From positions 16,480,964 through 16,544,963 of the forward strand of contig NC_089729.1 in assembly GCF_035083965.1 (NCBI RefSeq): DNA of 64,000 bases, read 5' to 3'. Positions within the stretch are counted from its first letter, which is position 1, and the number at the start of each line of letters is the position of its first letter. This DNA is from Branchiostoma lanceolatum (lineage: Eukaryota > Chordata > Leptocardii > Amphioxiformes > Branchiostomatidae). This document shows positions 1 through 11,286 of the stretch, piece after piece. A program made the position numbers and the translations under genes. The notes beneath the pieces are model-generated. The model saw nothing but the letters and a program-made list of their open reading frames with translations. It did not search any database and was not told the origin of the DNA.

Positions 1-336
1 ATATAAATCAGCAAACAGCCAAGTTGACATTTGCCAGTTATTCTACTATCCTTTATTATGAAAAATGTCTCTTTAATGGCATTGGTAAAGTCCTATTGAA
101 AAGCGTTATTGGACAGAGGACGTCAAGGCAGCAATTACCTTAGCCTTTAAGGCTTTGAGAAAGAGGTTGCAAATTGTTCTCCGGAGTCCAATTTGTGGAC
201 ACAATGCGACCATCGAGGCCCCTACCCTGGTACATTCAATATGAAAAACATATCTGATAAGAGGCATGTTACTCCTTTCCCCCATATTCTGCCATTGAAG
301 CTCGCAAAACGACTTTCTTGTCGAGGTCGGCAATCC
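1..336. other. no gene seen; start of window
   Basis: No exon, RNA gene or recognisable repeat is visible here. A long minus-strand open frame crosses it (106-759), but it overlaps a foldback repeat, shows no protein family pattern and has no splice context, so it is treated as chance. Confidence 0.6.
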
Positions 337-1115
337 AATGGACCGATCCAGTTCGAACACTATAAGCCCCGTCCCCTGTTCTATTTCGAATAGTCCGTCA
401 AAAACAGCCCTTGACGGACAAAAACGGCTATGCGCGCGTGGCTGTCGAACATGCAGACTGTCTTCTGTTGAGCTTTTTTGGCTCTGAAACCTTTCAGAGC
501 GGACCAAATGAAAATGGTATGCCTTCTTTGTGGACAGATGTATCCACCGAGTAGGGTTGTTTGAGGAGGGGGTAAATGTAGTTACGGTGAGGGCGTTATG
601 TTTTCGGTCAATGCGGAAGCGGGTTGCGTCGCATAGCATTACCTTGTTGGTGACCATCAGTGCCCGATTTTTGACAAGCAGCCGATGCACGTGTAAAACA
701 GGGTACGTATATCTGTGACAGGGTTCCCACTGTGTTGACTGCATGAATTGCAGCTGCATGTCCTTTAGTAATTAACTATCAAAATGCAATTCTTTTACTT
801 ACCGTGTCGCATTCATATTAATCAGTTTCATACACAAGTACAGAACAGGCGGAACTCTGTACTAGCGGACTTTGTGGTAGTTAGCAAGTAGTTTCAAGCT
901 CCCTCCTCATGAGTGCCCGAGCTATTTTCTTTTTCATTTCTTTTTTTTCCTGAGCTTACATGCAGCCAATACAGTGAAAATCCTGTGACAAATGTACATA
1001 CCCTGCTTAACACGTGCCATTTCTGTCCGACTAGCGCTGTTCTTGACGGAGGTATTCCAAATAGAATAGGGGGTTCTATATGTTCGATATGGTGTTCGAC
1101 TGGATCGGTCCATTT
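337..1115. repeat. asymmetric foldback repeat
   Basis: Two pairs of inverted segments are nested. Positions 337-430 match the reverse complement of 1020-1115 (shared landmarks are GGACCGATCCAG and the region around CGTCAA). Positions 685-725 match the reverse complement of 983-1018 (shared ACGTGT plus CAGGGTA). On the right the two arms are adjacent; on the left they are separated by about 255 bases, so one side gained or lost sequence. This looks like an old non-autonomous DNA element. No flanking duplication was identified. Confidence 0.55.
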
Positions 1116-4100
1116 TGAAAGGGGAAGACTTTAAAAGGTTGATTAAGTCTCTTGTGACTACACGTGGGTTGTTACATGGAAAAAAGGGCCAAAATAGAAA
1201 GCCCGACAAAACGCCTAAAACACGTCAAAAACCATTCTTCTGTTTGGAGAGTATCTTGTTACTATCTGCCATTCAAGCCAGGCAGCAATAGAGCCAGTTG
1301 AAAAAAAAAAAATGTACGATCAGAAACCCACCCGATGATGAATTTGGGTAGTTGAATTAATGAAAGACTTTCTTACCCCTAACGGATCTAATACAGACCG
1401 CAATAATTGCAAGCTAAGACATATAGACATAAAGACCATGCCTGTACTAAAAATCACCCAATAAATTCGGCTAACGTAAACTACCAGTCAGTCTGCTACT
1501 GACTGTCGTGGTGTTCACATCGGTGGAGGCCTGGCTAAGACAGAGACTAACACAAGTTACTCTTCGATACACTGTTGAAAAATAACAGACAGCAGATACG
1601 GAATCTAAAGAAGTAAGCTTCACCTAACCCAGAATATAAAGTAATGACAACCCTGGCCATGGCTTACCATGCTCTTGCTGGTAATGTGAGACATGGCTGG
1701 CAGTTACATGCACAGTTCTTCATGTAAATAGCCCCTGTCTGTACTGGTTTCTTTTTAGACTGCTAAATTGATACCATATTACAAGCCACATTTTCAAGAT
1801 ATAGATACAAAGATACAGTTAGACACTTTGATACCTAGATTTGAAAGTTGAAATTTGAGCACAAGGCTGGTTTTCCAAATTCTGAAAGTAGCTGATGGTA
1901 TAAGCCTTGATTATGAAACTTTCTTACATCTATCTTGGTTCAGCATGGTTTGACAATGTTTCCTTGAAAATCAGTAGATGGAAATATTTGAAATTTGACC
2001 ATTACTATATGCAAATCTGCTCCTGCCATTATCTTCAGCTTGTAGACGGTCTGGGAGTTTTATGAGTTTATGTAGTTATGGGGGCTAGTTCACCCCTCAA
2101 ACTGCTGGTAGGGTAGAAGTGATAAGCTGATGTACGTTGTCCACTTCTTCTTACTTCTTCGTGCGGGGGAAGGTGTGATGACAAATTCGTTCAACACGTG
2201 AGTTAAGTATCTAAGTTGCCTTGAACAGTTCATACTTTCAAAATTTGGTAAGATACATTTTTTTTTGTATTCCAGTCTACAGTTTAAATCAGAATGGCGC
2301 CAGACGTAATTTTGTTCATCGCATAATGAATGACCTTTGCTTGGACCTTTAGTAAGGGAATTTTATCCCAAAGAGATTAATGATCAAGTAGTAAGTACAC
2401 AGAGTCGATTTACAACGGAAAGGTTACATGGAAAGCTCCTACAGTGTAGTACGTCTCAGCGGGAACATGTTGTAAATTGATGTTCGGTTTCACAAAGACA
2501 TATAAAAATAATTTATTGCCGCCGGCGCTGTTGTATAATTCTAACAGCTCGGCAGGACATTAATTTTGTACGTGAAATCTTCAAATAGTACGTATAATTA
2601 TGAAGTGAGGATGGGGAAAAACGTTTCTTAAGCAGGTATTTCACTGGATTGCACCTAATTGCGTAGAGTGCTGAAATTGTGATTTTTTCTAAAATTAAGA
2701 AAAAATTTGCAATAATTGGCAAGATGGTACAAATGGGCTCAAAACGGGCGTAATCTCTTTTCCCGTGAATTTCAATCATTGTACAGTACGTACATACATT
2801 GGTTTTTGATTCAGTAGCAACATTCCGGGCATCGGCCATTTTGTTTATAGAGGTGACGTATTGGCCAAAATTCACAAAGTTGCCTCAATAATTTAGCGGA
2901 ATTAGGCACATGCAGTCCAGCGAGATACCCGCTTTAGGAACCTGTCATGAAACGCAGCAGTCATAACGTCGTGAACATCCGGACCTGACATCTTCGTAGA
3001 GATTACATAAAAGGGCGTTGTCAGAGTAGCTTACCGTCAAGATTCACCCAAAGGCCTCCCGTGCACAAAGAGAAATATGAGTTGTGTCAACCAGCGGAAG
3101 AAATGTCTCTCAAGCAGAGAAATCAGACTTCTAGAACCCGCTGAAATTTAATCTACCAAATTGCAGCTGTCTTGTGTTGATGATCAGGGGCAGATCTGCC
3201 GAAAGAGATTGGTATTGCGATTGGCCACGCAGGCATCACCCTGTATAGTAAAGCCATGAGAAACATCATGGCCACGTAGTATGATAATCTTTATTGTGCG
3301 TTCTTGCCCTATTGGGCTAAGTACAGGCATACAGATGCAAAATACATGGTAACGTTCATAAAATGACACTAACAAGATTTCTAATACTAATCCAAAACAA
3401 TGGTTCTAAAACTACTATTCATAGGTTCGGCTTCTTCTCGTCTCTTTGTGATGTTAGAAATATAAGATGAGATGGACTTGTATAATATTGTACGCATAAT
3501 AAAAATGAATTTCTCAATATTAGACATAAATTAGAAGTGTGGAAACGTTCTCATAATGTAATCAAATAAAACAATTCTATCGTTGCTATATAAACTACAA
3601 TCTACAATACAGTGGACTTCATCTTCTACCTTATTGAAGTTACAAAATTGACAAATTCTTTGCTTCAGAGGTGTGCGGTTGTGCCTTCCTGATTAATTCG
3701 ATACGCAGTTTGTGACAGCTGATTCGTAGTTTAGTGAAGGTGGTTCTCTGTCGGGATTTTGAGGTATTTTTCTTCGTTGTTAGTGTATTTAAATAGTCTA
3801 TATGAGCGCAGTTTGTTCTTTGCGTGATTACTTTTGTTGTCATTATGAATTTCGCGTTGGATTGTCTGGAAATAAATGTCCTTTAAACGTTGTTAAATAG
3901 AGGAAATGATTGGAAGCACTTTTGAGGCAATTGAATGCGGAGACTGCCAAACAAAAGCAAAACCGCGTTCCTCTAAAGCTTTTCGCAACCAGATGCCCAA
4001 CATTTACTACTTGATCTATCTAATTCTAATTGACACAAGAGTGCATCTGCCTGAAGACTCTCGGTCGGCACATTTATGTGGATTCTGTGGAATATTTGAT

Positions 4101-4641
4101 GGCGTTTAGGGAGGCCTCCAAGTAAGGGGTATCTCCCTAATTCTGCCCGTGCAGCCAGACTACAGACTGTTTTGGGGACATTTAGGGACCGTTGCAAAAT
4201 TTCAGATGAACGGATTCGATTGGAAGTTTTCGAATGACCCCCAAATTTCTGATCCATAAAGTAAGACGGGTTAGTCACAGGAGTCGGATAGCTTGTTTTT
4301 AACAGAAAACGGAGCATCAGCTTTGTCAATGAATTGTCAAAGCTTGCGGCCCCTTGCTGTACAGGTATTTGTGGTTAGCTTTGAATGTGCCGGCTGAGTT
4401 AACAACGATGCCTAGATAACAATATGACAATACTTTCTCTACTACATTATTATCAAACAAGAAATAACAGTCTGGATGTCTAACCTTCATCAACGTAATC
4501 TTATTTTCCTATATTTCATGTATGCGTTCGGGGTGAAGCCCTGCTTGTAGCTGTAAAACAAAGATAGGGGCCGGTACCCGGTGTCGCGCCAAGTAATTGC
4601 CTTGTCGAATACTTGCCACTGCGCCTTCTTGGAATTTTGGA
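1116..4641. other. intergenic, no gene recognised; one partial MITE arm
   Basis: I see no coding exon. Positions about 1185-1255 (AGCCCGACAAAACGCC through TTTGGAGAG) resemble the right arm of the MITE at 37534-37733, so a half element is present. The rest is AT-rich unique-looking sequence. The open frames at 2513-2875 and 3973-4329 have no family resemblance that I recognise. Confidence 0.5.
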
Positions 4642-4886
4642 TAGGGTTGGGGTTGGAGTTAGGGTTAGGGCTAGGGTTAGGGTTAGGGTTGGGGTTGGGG
4701 TTGGGGTTGGGGTTAGGGTTGGGGTTGGGGTTGGGGTTGGGGTTGGGGTTGGGGTTAGGGTTGGGATTGGGGTTGGGGTTAGGGTTAGGGTTAGGGTTAG
4801 GGTTGGGGTTAGGGTTGGGGTTAGGGTTGGGGTTGGGGTTGGGGTTGGGGTTAGGGTAAATGCTATGGTTAAGGTTAGGATTGGGT
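4642..4886 (+). repeat. interstitial telomere-like array, GGGTTA mixed with GGGTTG
   Basis: About 245 bases of uninterrupted hexamers alternate irregularly between the metazoan telomere type (TTAGGG) and the variant TTGGGG, with a few GGGCTA and GGGATT units, and decay at the right edge. The array is G-rich on the plus strand. Gly-Leu and Val-Arg/Gly frames across it are products of the repeat, not genes. Lancelet telomeres are reported to be TTAGGG, so this could be an internal relic of telomeric sequence or an independently expanded variant satellite. Confidence 0.9.
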
Positions 4887-6744
4887 CACAGCGCGACACA
4901 GCCTGGTCCCAGTCTCTAGGCTTTATAGGGGTGCTTTACCAGGCCCAGTCTGCTTTATTGAACCATTTCTGTCAGCCTGTCTACTTAGCTGCCATAAATA
5001 ATTTCGCAGCCTGTCTACTTTAACTGCCATGGAGAGTTCCGCCGCCACCGTAGGGGGTGAGCTAATTTAATCGAAGGCTATAAACCCACCCCCGAGCGGG
5101 CTAAGCTGCCTGGGCGGGCGGGCATCACTCGGCGCCGTGGAGATACCGGGGAGCCCCCGATGGTATGGTTTCCAGGCTAAGCGCGACCCCGCCTTTCAAA
5201 ACGCGCTCAGATTGCCTCTCTAAAATCGCCATGTCCACCAGTGCGACGCACTTCTTTCAATCCATAGATCAAACAAAGAATCAAAAACATGTTGACGCCA
5301 AAGCCAGACGGAACTGACATAACTATTCACAACTTCGGATTCGTCCTTGAAGTAAACCGTCGTCTTGCATTCATATCCGCATCACTTAGGAACATGGCGT
5401 AAACACCTGCGCTTTTCATCGATGATTTCAATAGAATCGCTCACTTTATTCATTTTTAACTGTTTCGCTTAAACAATGGCACGGTCTATTTTTTTTTACT
5501 CCTACACGCACCTGAAAAGCAGGCTGGAAAAATGTGCAATCTGTGCCTCATATGTTATATACTGTGCTAGGAATATTGGCTGGGAAAAACCCACGGGATT
5601 GTTCTCATGTTAATAGTACAGTAACATATATGAAACAGTGCAATAGTCAACCAGTGCAATATGTTTGTATGTAGTTTGCCTGTATCAATCATATATGTTT
5701 AGAGAATCTTTTTTACATGCAGTTTCGGTGCATGAAGAGTACGACGTACACGATTTACTTTAAATTTTTACCTTGCGCCCCCTGGGTGTCCTAACTCAGA
5801 CAAGGGGCTGTCCTATGTGTTTAGATATTTATCTTGTGTATTTGTATGTCTGTTGTAAGTACAATAAAGATGATTTAACTCTCTGTTCGCTCCCAAACAC
5901 CACTATCCTTTCAGCTAAAATTACAGATCAAAAACGCGTAACGTTATAGCGCTACAAGTTATCGTGCGCTTTGTGTCATGCAAACATGTCGAGGTGTTTT
6001 TAATTTTTAATTTGAATAACTTGGATGATAATTTGTAGCTTTACGTTTACGTGAAGAACGCTTGTGTAAGCTCAGCAAATCTATTTGATTTGATTTTGTA
6101 TATTTTTCATATCTTTAAGTCATCAAGTCATCATAAGAATTAGTTTATCAATATCTTTACAAGCTGGATAAATGGAGGCAATTCTTCCCCCTTTGGGTCA
6201 TCAGATAAACAGATTGAGTTTTGAGGACGTTTAATCCTGGCGCTAGGCACACTGTATATACATGTAACACCGGCGGGTAAGGTCCCTTGTGGCATAGCAT
6301 CCGAAATAATCATATTTATCGATGGAAAGTTGGTTATGTAAAAGTTGGTTATATAAAAGTTGGTTATATAAAACTAGAGTGTGTTCGGTTGGCACCTCTC
6401 ATATAACACACAGGAAATCAATTTTACACGCACTCGTGGAGTATTCAAAGGAAGGCGGTGCCGCAAAGGTAGCCACCATTTTACCTTAATGGGCACCCGT
6501 AGGCCTGATTAACGTACACAAGTGTATCAGGCTTATCAGGTCTAAATGCATCGGTGTACTTTGGCAACGTGGCTAGATCACGTCTCATGGCACATAGAGG
6601 TGTAATTTCAGTCAGTAAGTCATTAAGCCACCGAGATGCAGGTAATTCAAAAGTTCGAGTTGTTCGTATTTCTATTCCATATTCTGTCTGTAACGCCTAA
6701 CGTTACATCTTGGGCCTGATACTTTTTTTATAAAAAAACAAAAT
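4887..6744. other. intergenic, no gene recognised
   Basis: Positions 5020-5200 are unusually GC-rich for the region, but no exon can be supported. Positions about 5775-5880 end in TACAATAAAGATGA after a T-rich stretch and resemble the 3' tail of a retroelement. Nothing else is recognised. Confidence 0.45.
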
Positions 6745-6850
6745 ATTCAGTATCTGTATCTGTGTCTATATAGTCGGTACAACCGCCCTTCTGCGTAACA
6801 CACCAGCTTCGCAGGCACGCGGCGCGGTAGCAGCTGGTTATATTATACCG
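6745..6850 (-). repeat. dispersed ~100-bp repeat, copy 1
   Basis: On the minus strand this carries the landmarks ATAACCAGCTGCT, GCTGGTGTGTTACG and a tail of GATACAGATAC-type repeats. The same unit occurs at 17104-17192 and 25657-25745 on the plus strand. It looks like a mobile non-coding element of unknown class. Confidence 0.75.
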
Positions 6851-6958
6851 GACGACCTGTCATGTCTAACCTTTGCATATCTAACTGCATGCATTGTTTA
6901 AAGCTATCTGATGAGGATGCCTCCAAGGTACTTGGTGGCATCGAGTTACACTCTACGA

Positions 6959-7432
6959 TTATTCTAGGAAAATACGAATTTTTGAAAACATCAATCCTAA
7001 GTTGATAACTCTGGTGTTTGAACGCATGACTATTTCTTTTTCTGGTATTAGATACTTATCAGTCCGTACGTCCACCAGTTTATAAGTCATGTTGTACACC
7101 ATACATAGTCTGGACATTTTAATTCTGTCTTCGAGTGACATCCACTGTATATCTGTTTTCATTTTGCTGACACTAGCACCTCTGTCGTACGTGTAGTTGT
7201 TCGTGCAGAATCTGGTTGCTTGGTTCTGTACCCTCTCCAATCTATGTTTGTCTGTCTTAGTATATGGATCCAATACTGTTGCGGCGTATTCTAGGTTTGG
7301 TCTTACTAGTGACGTGTACGCAAGTGATTTTACCTTTGATGGGCATGCCCACAAATTACGTTTTATCATTCCCAATATTTGTTTAGCCTTGGTTGTTATT
7401 TTGTTAAAATGGGCACCCCACTTTAGGTACAT
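6959..7432 (-). mobile_element. 5'-truncated non-LTR retrotransposon, C-terminal part of reverse transcriptase
   Basis: A 157-residue open frame carries the pattern typical of the end of jockey/CR1-type LINE polymerases: a KWGAHF start, then ITTKAKQILGMIKRNLW, then VKSLAYTSLVRPNLEYA, followed by the LERVQNQATRF motif. This block lies downstream of the catalytic YxDD core, which is absent. The frame starts where homology stops, as expected from 5' truncation during target-primed reverse transcription. It is a dead fragment. Which clade it belongs to would need a tree. Confidence 0.85.
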
Positions 7433-7499
7433 GCGTTACATACATCTTTACAATACTACATCATGACAAAGAAAGGGAAGGTTAGAATAACATTTATAT

Positions 7500-8340
7500 C
7501 ATTTGTTTGTCATTTAGCAAAACATCTAAGCCTAAGGGATAATCATCATTGACATATAGCGGCATCTTCGTGCCAATTAGATGTCAAAGTAATGGAAGTA
7601 GGGTTTGATGTTCTGCACAAAACAGGTATAAACAAGAGTTCCGCGACCTCATATCTCCATGAACTATTCTGTGTATGCAAATGACTTACACATTTACATA
7701 ATATATGCATGTTCAAGAACACCTTTGATTAACTTACACATGTCACAATATTGACAGTCCTACCATTTACCACTTAGATGAATTATGGCACTTTTGCATT
7801 AATTATGCAGATTAGAATTCATTGACATAATTGGTATCTGTTGATGCTCCACTTGCTATTAAGAAGATATGTTACATGTATCTGAGTCTTATAATGGAAA
7901 GCACTGCAAATATAGATTTACTTCATTAGCTATACAAATTAAGTCCTAATTAGCATAATGTACACTTCATTATATACATCTCGGTCTCAGCTACCTGCAT
8001 ACTAGATATCACGGAAATCCGTCGTTCCTTTGTTCAGTTATTCTCCTTAGAAGATTTTTACGATGACGCCACTGCAGTTCCAGAGCAAGCTCCTAGGGGG
8101 CCCAAACCCGCACTACGTCTTCATTACATCACAAGCTATCTGCCACCAAAAAATCAAGACCATAGCATATACAGATCAAGAGATACAAAAATGGAATTTC
8201 TGCTGCAGTACCAAGGTCACATACCAGGGGGCCCAAAATCGACATTGAATTTCGGCTTCACAACACCTGCCAGCAACATACCAAATATCATCGTAATCCA
8301 TCAAGAAGTTCTTGAGTTATGCTGACTACAGTAGTCCGGA
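7500..8340 (-). repeat. member of the GAGTTCC-CGACCTCAT dispersed repeat family
   Basis: Shares, in the same order, the landmarks seen at 62265-63790: GAGTTCCGCGACCTCAT, units with TTATGCA/TTTGCAT, CTGCAGTTCCAG, CTAGGGGGCCC, AAAAATCAAGACCATAGCAT, GCTGCAGTACC and a GAGTTATGCTG end. It is non-coding. The strand given is nominal. Confidence 0.6.
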
Positions 8341-8347
8341 AACACAA

Positions 8348-8348
<1 letters not shown>

Positions 8349-8390
<42 letters not shown>

Positions 8391-8412
8391 CACACAGAGA
8401 CACAGACACACC
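8349..8412 (+). repeat. (CAGA)n microsatellite
   Basis: Imperfect CAGA/CAAA tetranucleotides passing into CACA and ACAGACAC units, at the end of the dispersed repeat. Confidence 0.9.
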
Positions 8413-8708
8413 CAAAACTATATCTCCATTTTTCATGGAGATAATAACGTATTTATCAATGAGGGTACAATGTACCAGATCATGGTCTCTATGTGTTGTT
8501 TCGGGTATCTTGATGTTCGTTCCCTACGATATTCTTTATTACAATTTCCACTCAGGGCATCAGGAAATGATGGAAATTTTCATATTTTTGACAAGTTATG
8601 TAGAAGTCAAGGTTTTAAGTTATATGTTATACAGCTTATGTGAACTCCATATAGTTACTAATGATATTGCTTTGCGAAGGTTTTTGGTCATTGAACCCTA
8701 GTTAGACA

Positions 8709-8864
8709 TAGTCTCTACCAGACTAACTACGCCGGCTATAGGGAGAATATATGCGATTGTAGATTTGACCCTCTCTCCGTAGCAGACTCCCTTAGCATAC
8801 AGCTCACTCTATTTGGCCAATTTCTACTATTTTCCCAGCGATCCGCGGGGCCTGGTAGAGGCTA
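8709..8864. mobile_element. MITE, TAG-CTCTACCAG family, copy 1 with 9-bp target duplication
   Basis: The ends read TAGTCTCTACCAG on the left and CTGGTAGAGGCTA on the right, an imperfect terminal inverted repeat. The 9 bases AGTTAGACA occur directly on both sides (8700-8708 and 8865-8873). Inverted terminal repeats with 9-bp duplications are typical of Mutator-like elements. The interior is non-coding and matches 17502-17674 in opposite orientation. Confidence 0.85.
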
Positions 8865-9522
8865 AGTTAGACAAGCGTTGGGTTTGATTTACGCTGATTT
8901 GTGGTCCGTAAAAAGCCCACTGAAGCACCAGATGACAAGAAAATTCAAATGCGTTATTTCTTTGAAGTTGTTTACCCTAATGTTCCACATTTATATCTCT
9001 CAAAGGACCTAATTACCACCTGCACCATGGCGGTTATTTCTTCCTTTGAACACAGCTGCGCTATGGGCGGAGGTGAACTGCCGTCACCCCTCAGCAAAAT
9101 TTTGTAATGTCTAATCTTTTAAATGTAAGCGGCGCTCTGTTCCGTATGGTGGAGAAATATTTAAAAAAACAGTATTATTATGTACAATTTTGGCAAGTGA
9201 TGATGGTTTTAACGTCAGTCTGAGTCTGGTGCATTTCTCTAAAGTCTTCTTTCAAAGTCTTCATTCAATTGAAAATCATTAAAAGCTGTACGTCGCTTGG
9301 AACGAAATTGTACAAAGGAAGGTAACCGGTCGTTTCGCTACATTGTCAGTTCCCTACAATCGGTTCGCTACATGATTGGTGTCGTTTTCCTACCTGGCAA
9401 ACATATCTGATTATAGACTAACAGAATCAGAAATCGTTTTACAATAACCCATACTCTGTAAATCGTGCAAAGAAGCTACAAAATGAGCAAGTATATAAAT
9501 GCAAGGTAGTGATAAAATATTA

Positions 9523-9640
9523 TAGCCTGAATGCCAGCCTCCGTAGTGACCGCTGGCTCAAAAAAGTCGCTTGCTAACTACGTGGTAAGCAAACGATTTT
9601 TTTGAGCCAGCGGTCACTACGGAGGCTGATACTCAGGCTA
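9523..9640. mobile_element. hairpin MITE, TAGCCT family, copy 1 with 9-bp target duplication
   Basis: Almost the whole 118 bases fold into one hairpin (arms contain CCTCCGTAGTGACCGCTGG and its complement). AAAATATTA flanks both sides (9514-9522 and 9641-9649). Related copies are at 22555-22651 and 34576-34670, plus half a copy at 48103-48144. Confidence 0.9.
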
Positions 9641-9649
9641 AAAATATTA

Positions 9650-11090
9650 CTGTATTTTGTCATTATGCTTTACGTAACATTACTGTCAATATTTGTCATG
9701 TTCATTTACGTGACATTGCTGTCATTATTTGTCATCTTCCTTTACGCAGCATTACTGTCATTAACATTATCTATCATGTTTATTTACTTGATGTAACTGT
9801 CATTGATTTAAATTTTCCAGGGGGAATTTTTTTCTTCATTAGTTTGGTTAAACCACCAATGAGAAAGTAATTGTGCCCAACCGCTTTTGACATTGAAAGG
9901 TTTTCAATCCAAGTAATGGACTTTTACTCAGTCCGTTGAATCTTGGCTACTTCCACAGAATAGGGATGATGTAATGAACGATCAAAAACAGTGCAATACA
10001 TTCTCCCTAGATACTAACCACGGTCACCACTGGTGTCTGGTAATGGGGGGAAGTCTAATTGAGTTAGGGATGGTGTGAGGGGGATTGAAATGTGGAGTTA
10101 GGGATGGGGGGCTAGGGGTCAGTAGAGCCAACTGGAGGTCCTGATCCCTAGGCCGAAATAGAACATTCTGGAGAGAGATGTCTACAGACGCATGCGCGCA
10201 GTGAACCTGCACATGTAAGAGAAACTGCAGTACAGGTACTTTAAAGGCATCCAGTGTATTTTCTGAAGCTTGAAACTTGAATAAAAAAAACTCCAATTTC
10301 TAGTCATTCCTATACATAGTAAGTTTCAATAACACTATACCAGTACATATCGAAATTAAATGAGCAAAGATACGATGTCGTTGATCCTGACTGTCCATCA
10401 CAATTAGCGGTTCGACCAATGAGAGAGTGACTGCATGCCGTCAAATAGTTGCATTTTTATGTTTTGAATTTGCATTTCTACGTTTTGACGGAGGTGGGCG
10501 GGGCTATGGTATCTACAGTATTTACAGTAGGCGCGTGAAACTAAAATATTACCATGTAGATTATTTTTGTGCCGTTTTTGCACACTTTTGAAAAGAAATC
10601 CGAACGCAAATGTGGTAAGTTCATAAAGATTACACCAACTAGAATATTTCCAATTTTCAAATCTTATAAAATGCTCTGGGTGCCTTTAAGCAGCCATAAC
10701 TACATGTTAGCCTAGTCAATAAAAGAACATGACTAAATAACAAAGATGATAAAACATTCATTATCAGGATGTACTGGACGCAAGCCCAAATTGCCAGACC
10801 GTCAATCTCTGCAAATAAAACTAATTACTGTTTGTCCACGCCGCGAGCGTTTCTGTTAAACTTATTATTAAAGTCCAGGTCGACTTTTGGGCCGAGACTT
10901 CCGAAGCATTTGGGCCGTGTTCATACTCGGCAAAATCTATGCGAATCTATCCGCCATTGAGGGCCAATTCAAATCGATTCGAATAGATTTTCCTGAATGT
11001 AAACAGCCCAATTTGGGATTGATTCGAATTGATCCAATCAACTTCTCGGGGTGGATTGAATCGAATTGGCCAGCAGAGTCCCGATAAACC
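9650..11090. other. intergenic, no gene recognised
   Basis: Holds a short purine-rich stretch (about 10040-10130) and AT-rich sequence. Positions 10905-11075 contain loosely inverted AATCGATTCGAA-type segments that may be a decayed palindromic element. No exon can be supported. Confidence 0.5.
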
Positions 11091-11286
11091 CAATAAGACC
11101 ACTCGTAGATTCGACTACGCATGTACGTGCAGTACCAAAGGTGAAGGCCCCTGAGACGTAAACAAAACCCGTCTGGACGTTGTTATGCAAATCGAGACAA
11201 TGTCCAGACGAGAACTGTTAACAAGCCAGGGGCCTTCACCTTTGACATAGTACATGCGTACTCGAACCTACGAGTGGGCTTATTCG
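11091..11286. mobile_element. nested-hairpin foldback element
   Basis: Outer arms of about 65 bases pair with few mismatches (landmarks CACTCGTAG, ACGCATGTAC, AAGGTGAAGGCCCCTG). A second inner hairpin is formed by GTCTGGAC and GTCCAGAC. No coding capacity. Target duplications are not evident. Confidence 0.8.

Noticed and set aside
106..759. 217-residue minus-strand open frame
   Set aside because: Overlaps an inverted repeat, has no recognisable domain, and shows no splice or promoter context; length alone is not enough in this AT/GC-mixed region.
4516..5023. Gly-Leu, Val-Gly/Arg and Thr-Pro repeat frames
   Set aside because: All are translations of the telomere-like hexamer array in different frames.
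8312..8701. 129-residue plus-strand frame
   Set aside because: Begins in the dispersed repeat and CAGA microsatellite and has no recognisable domain.
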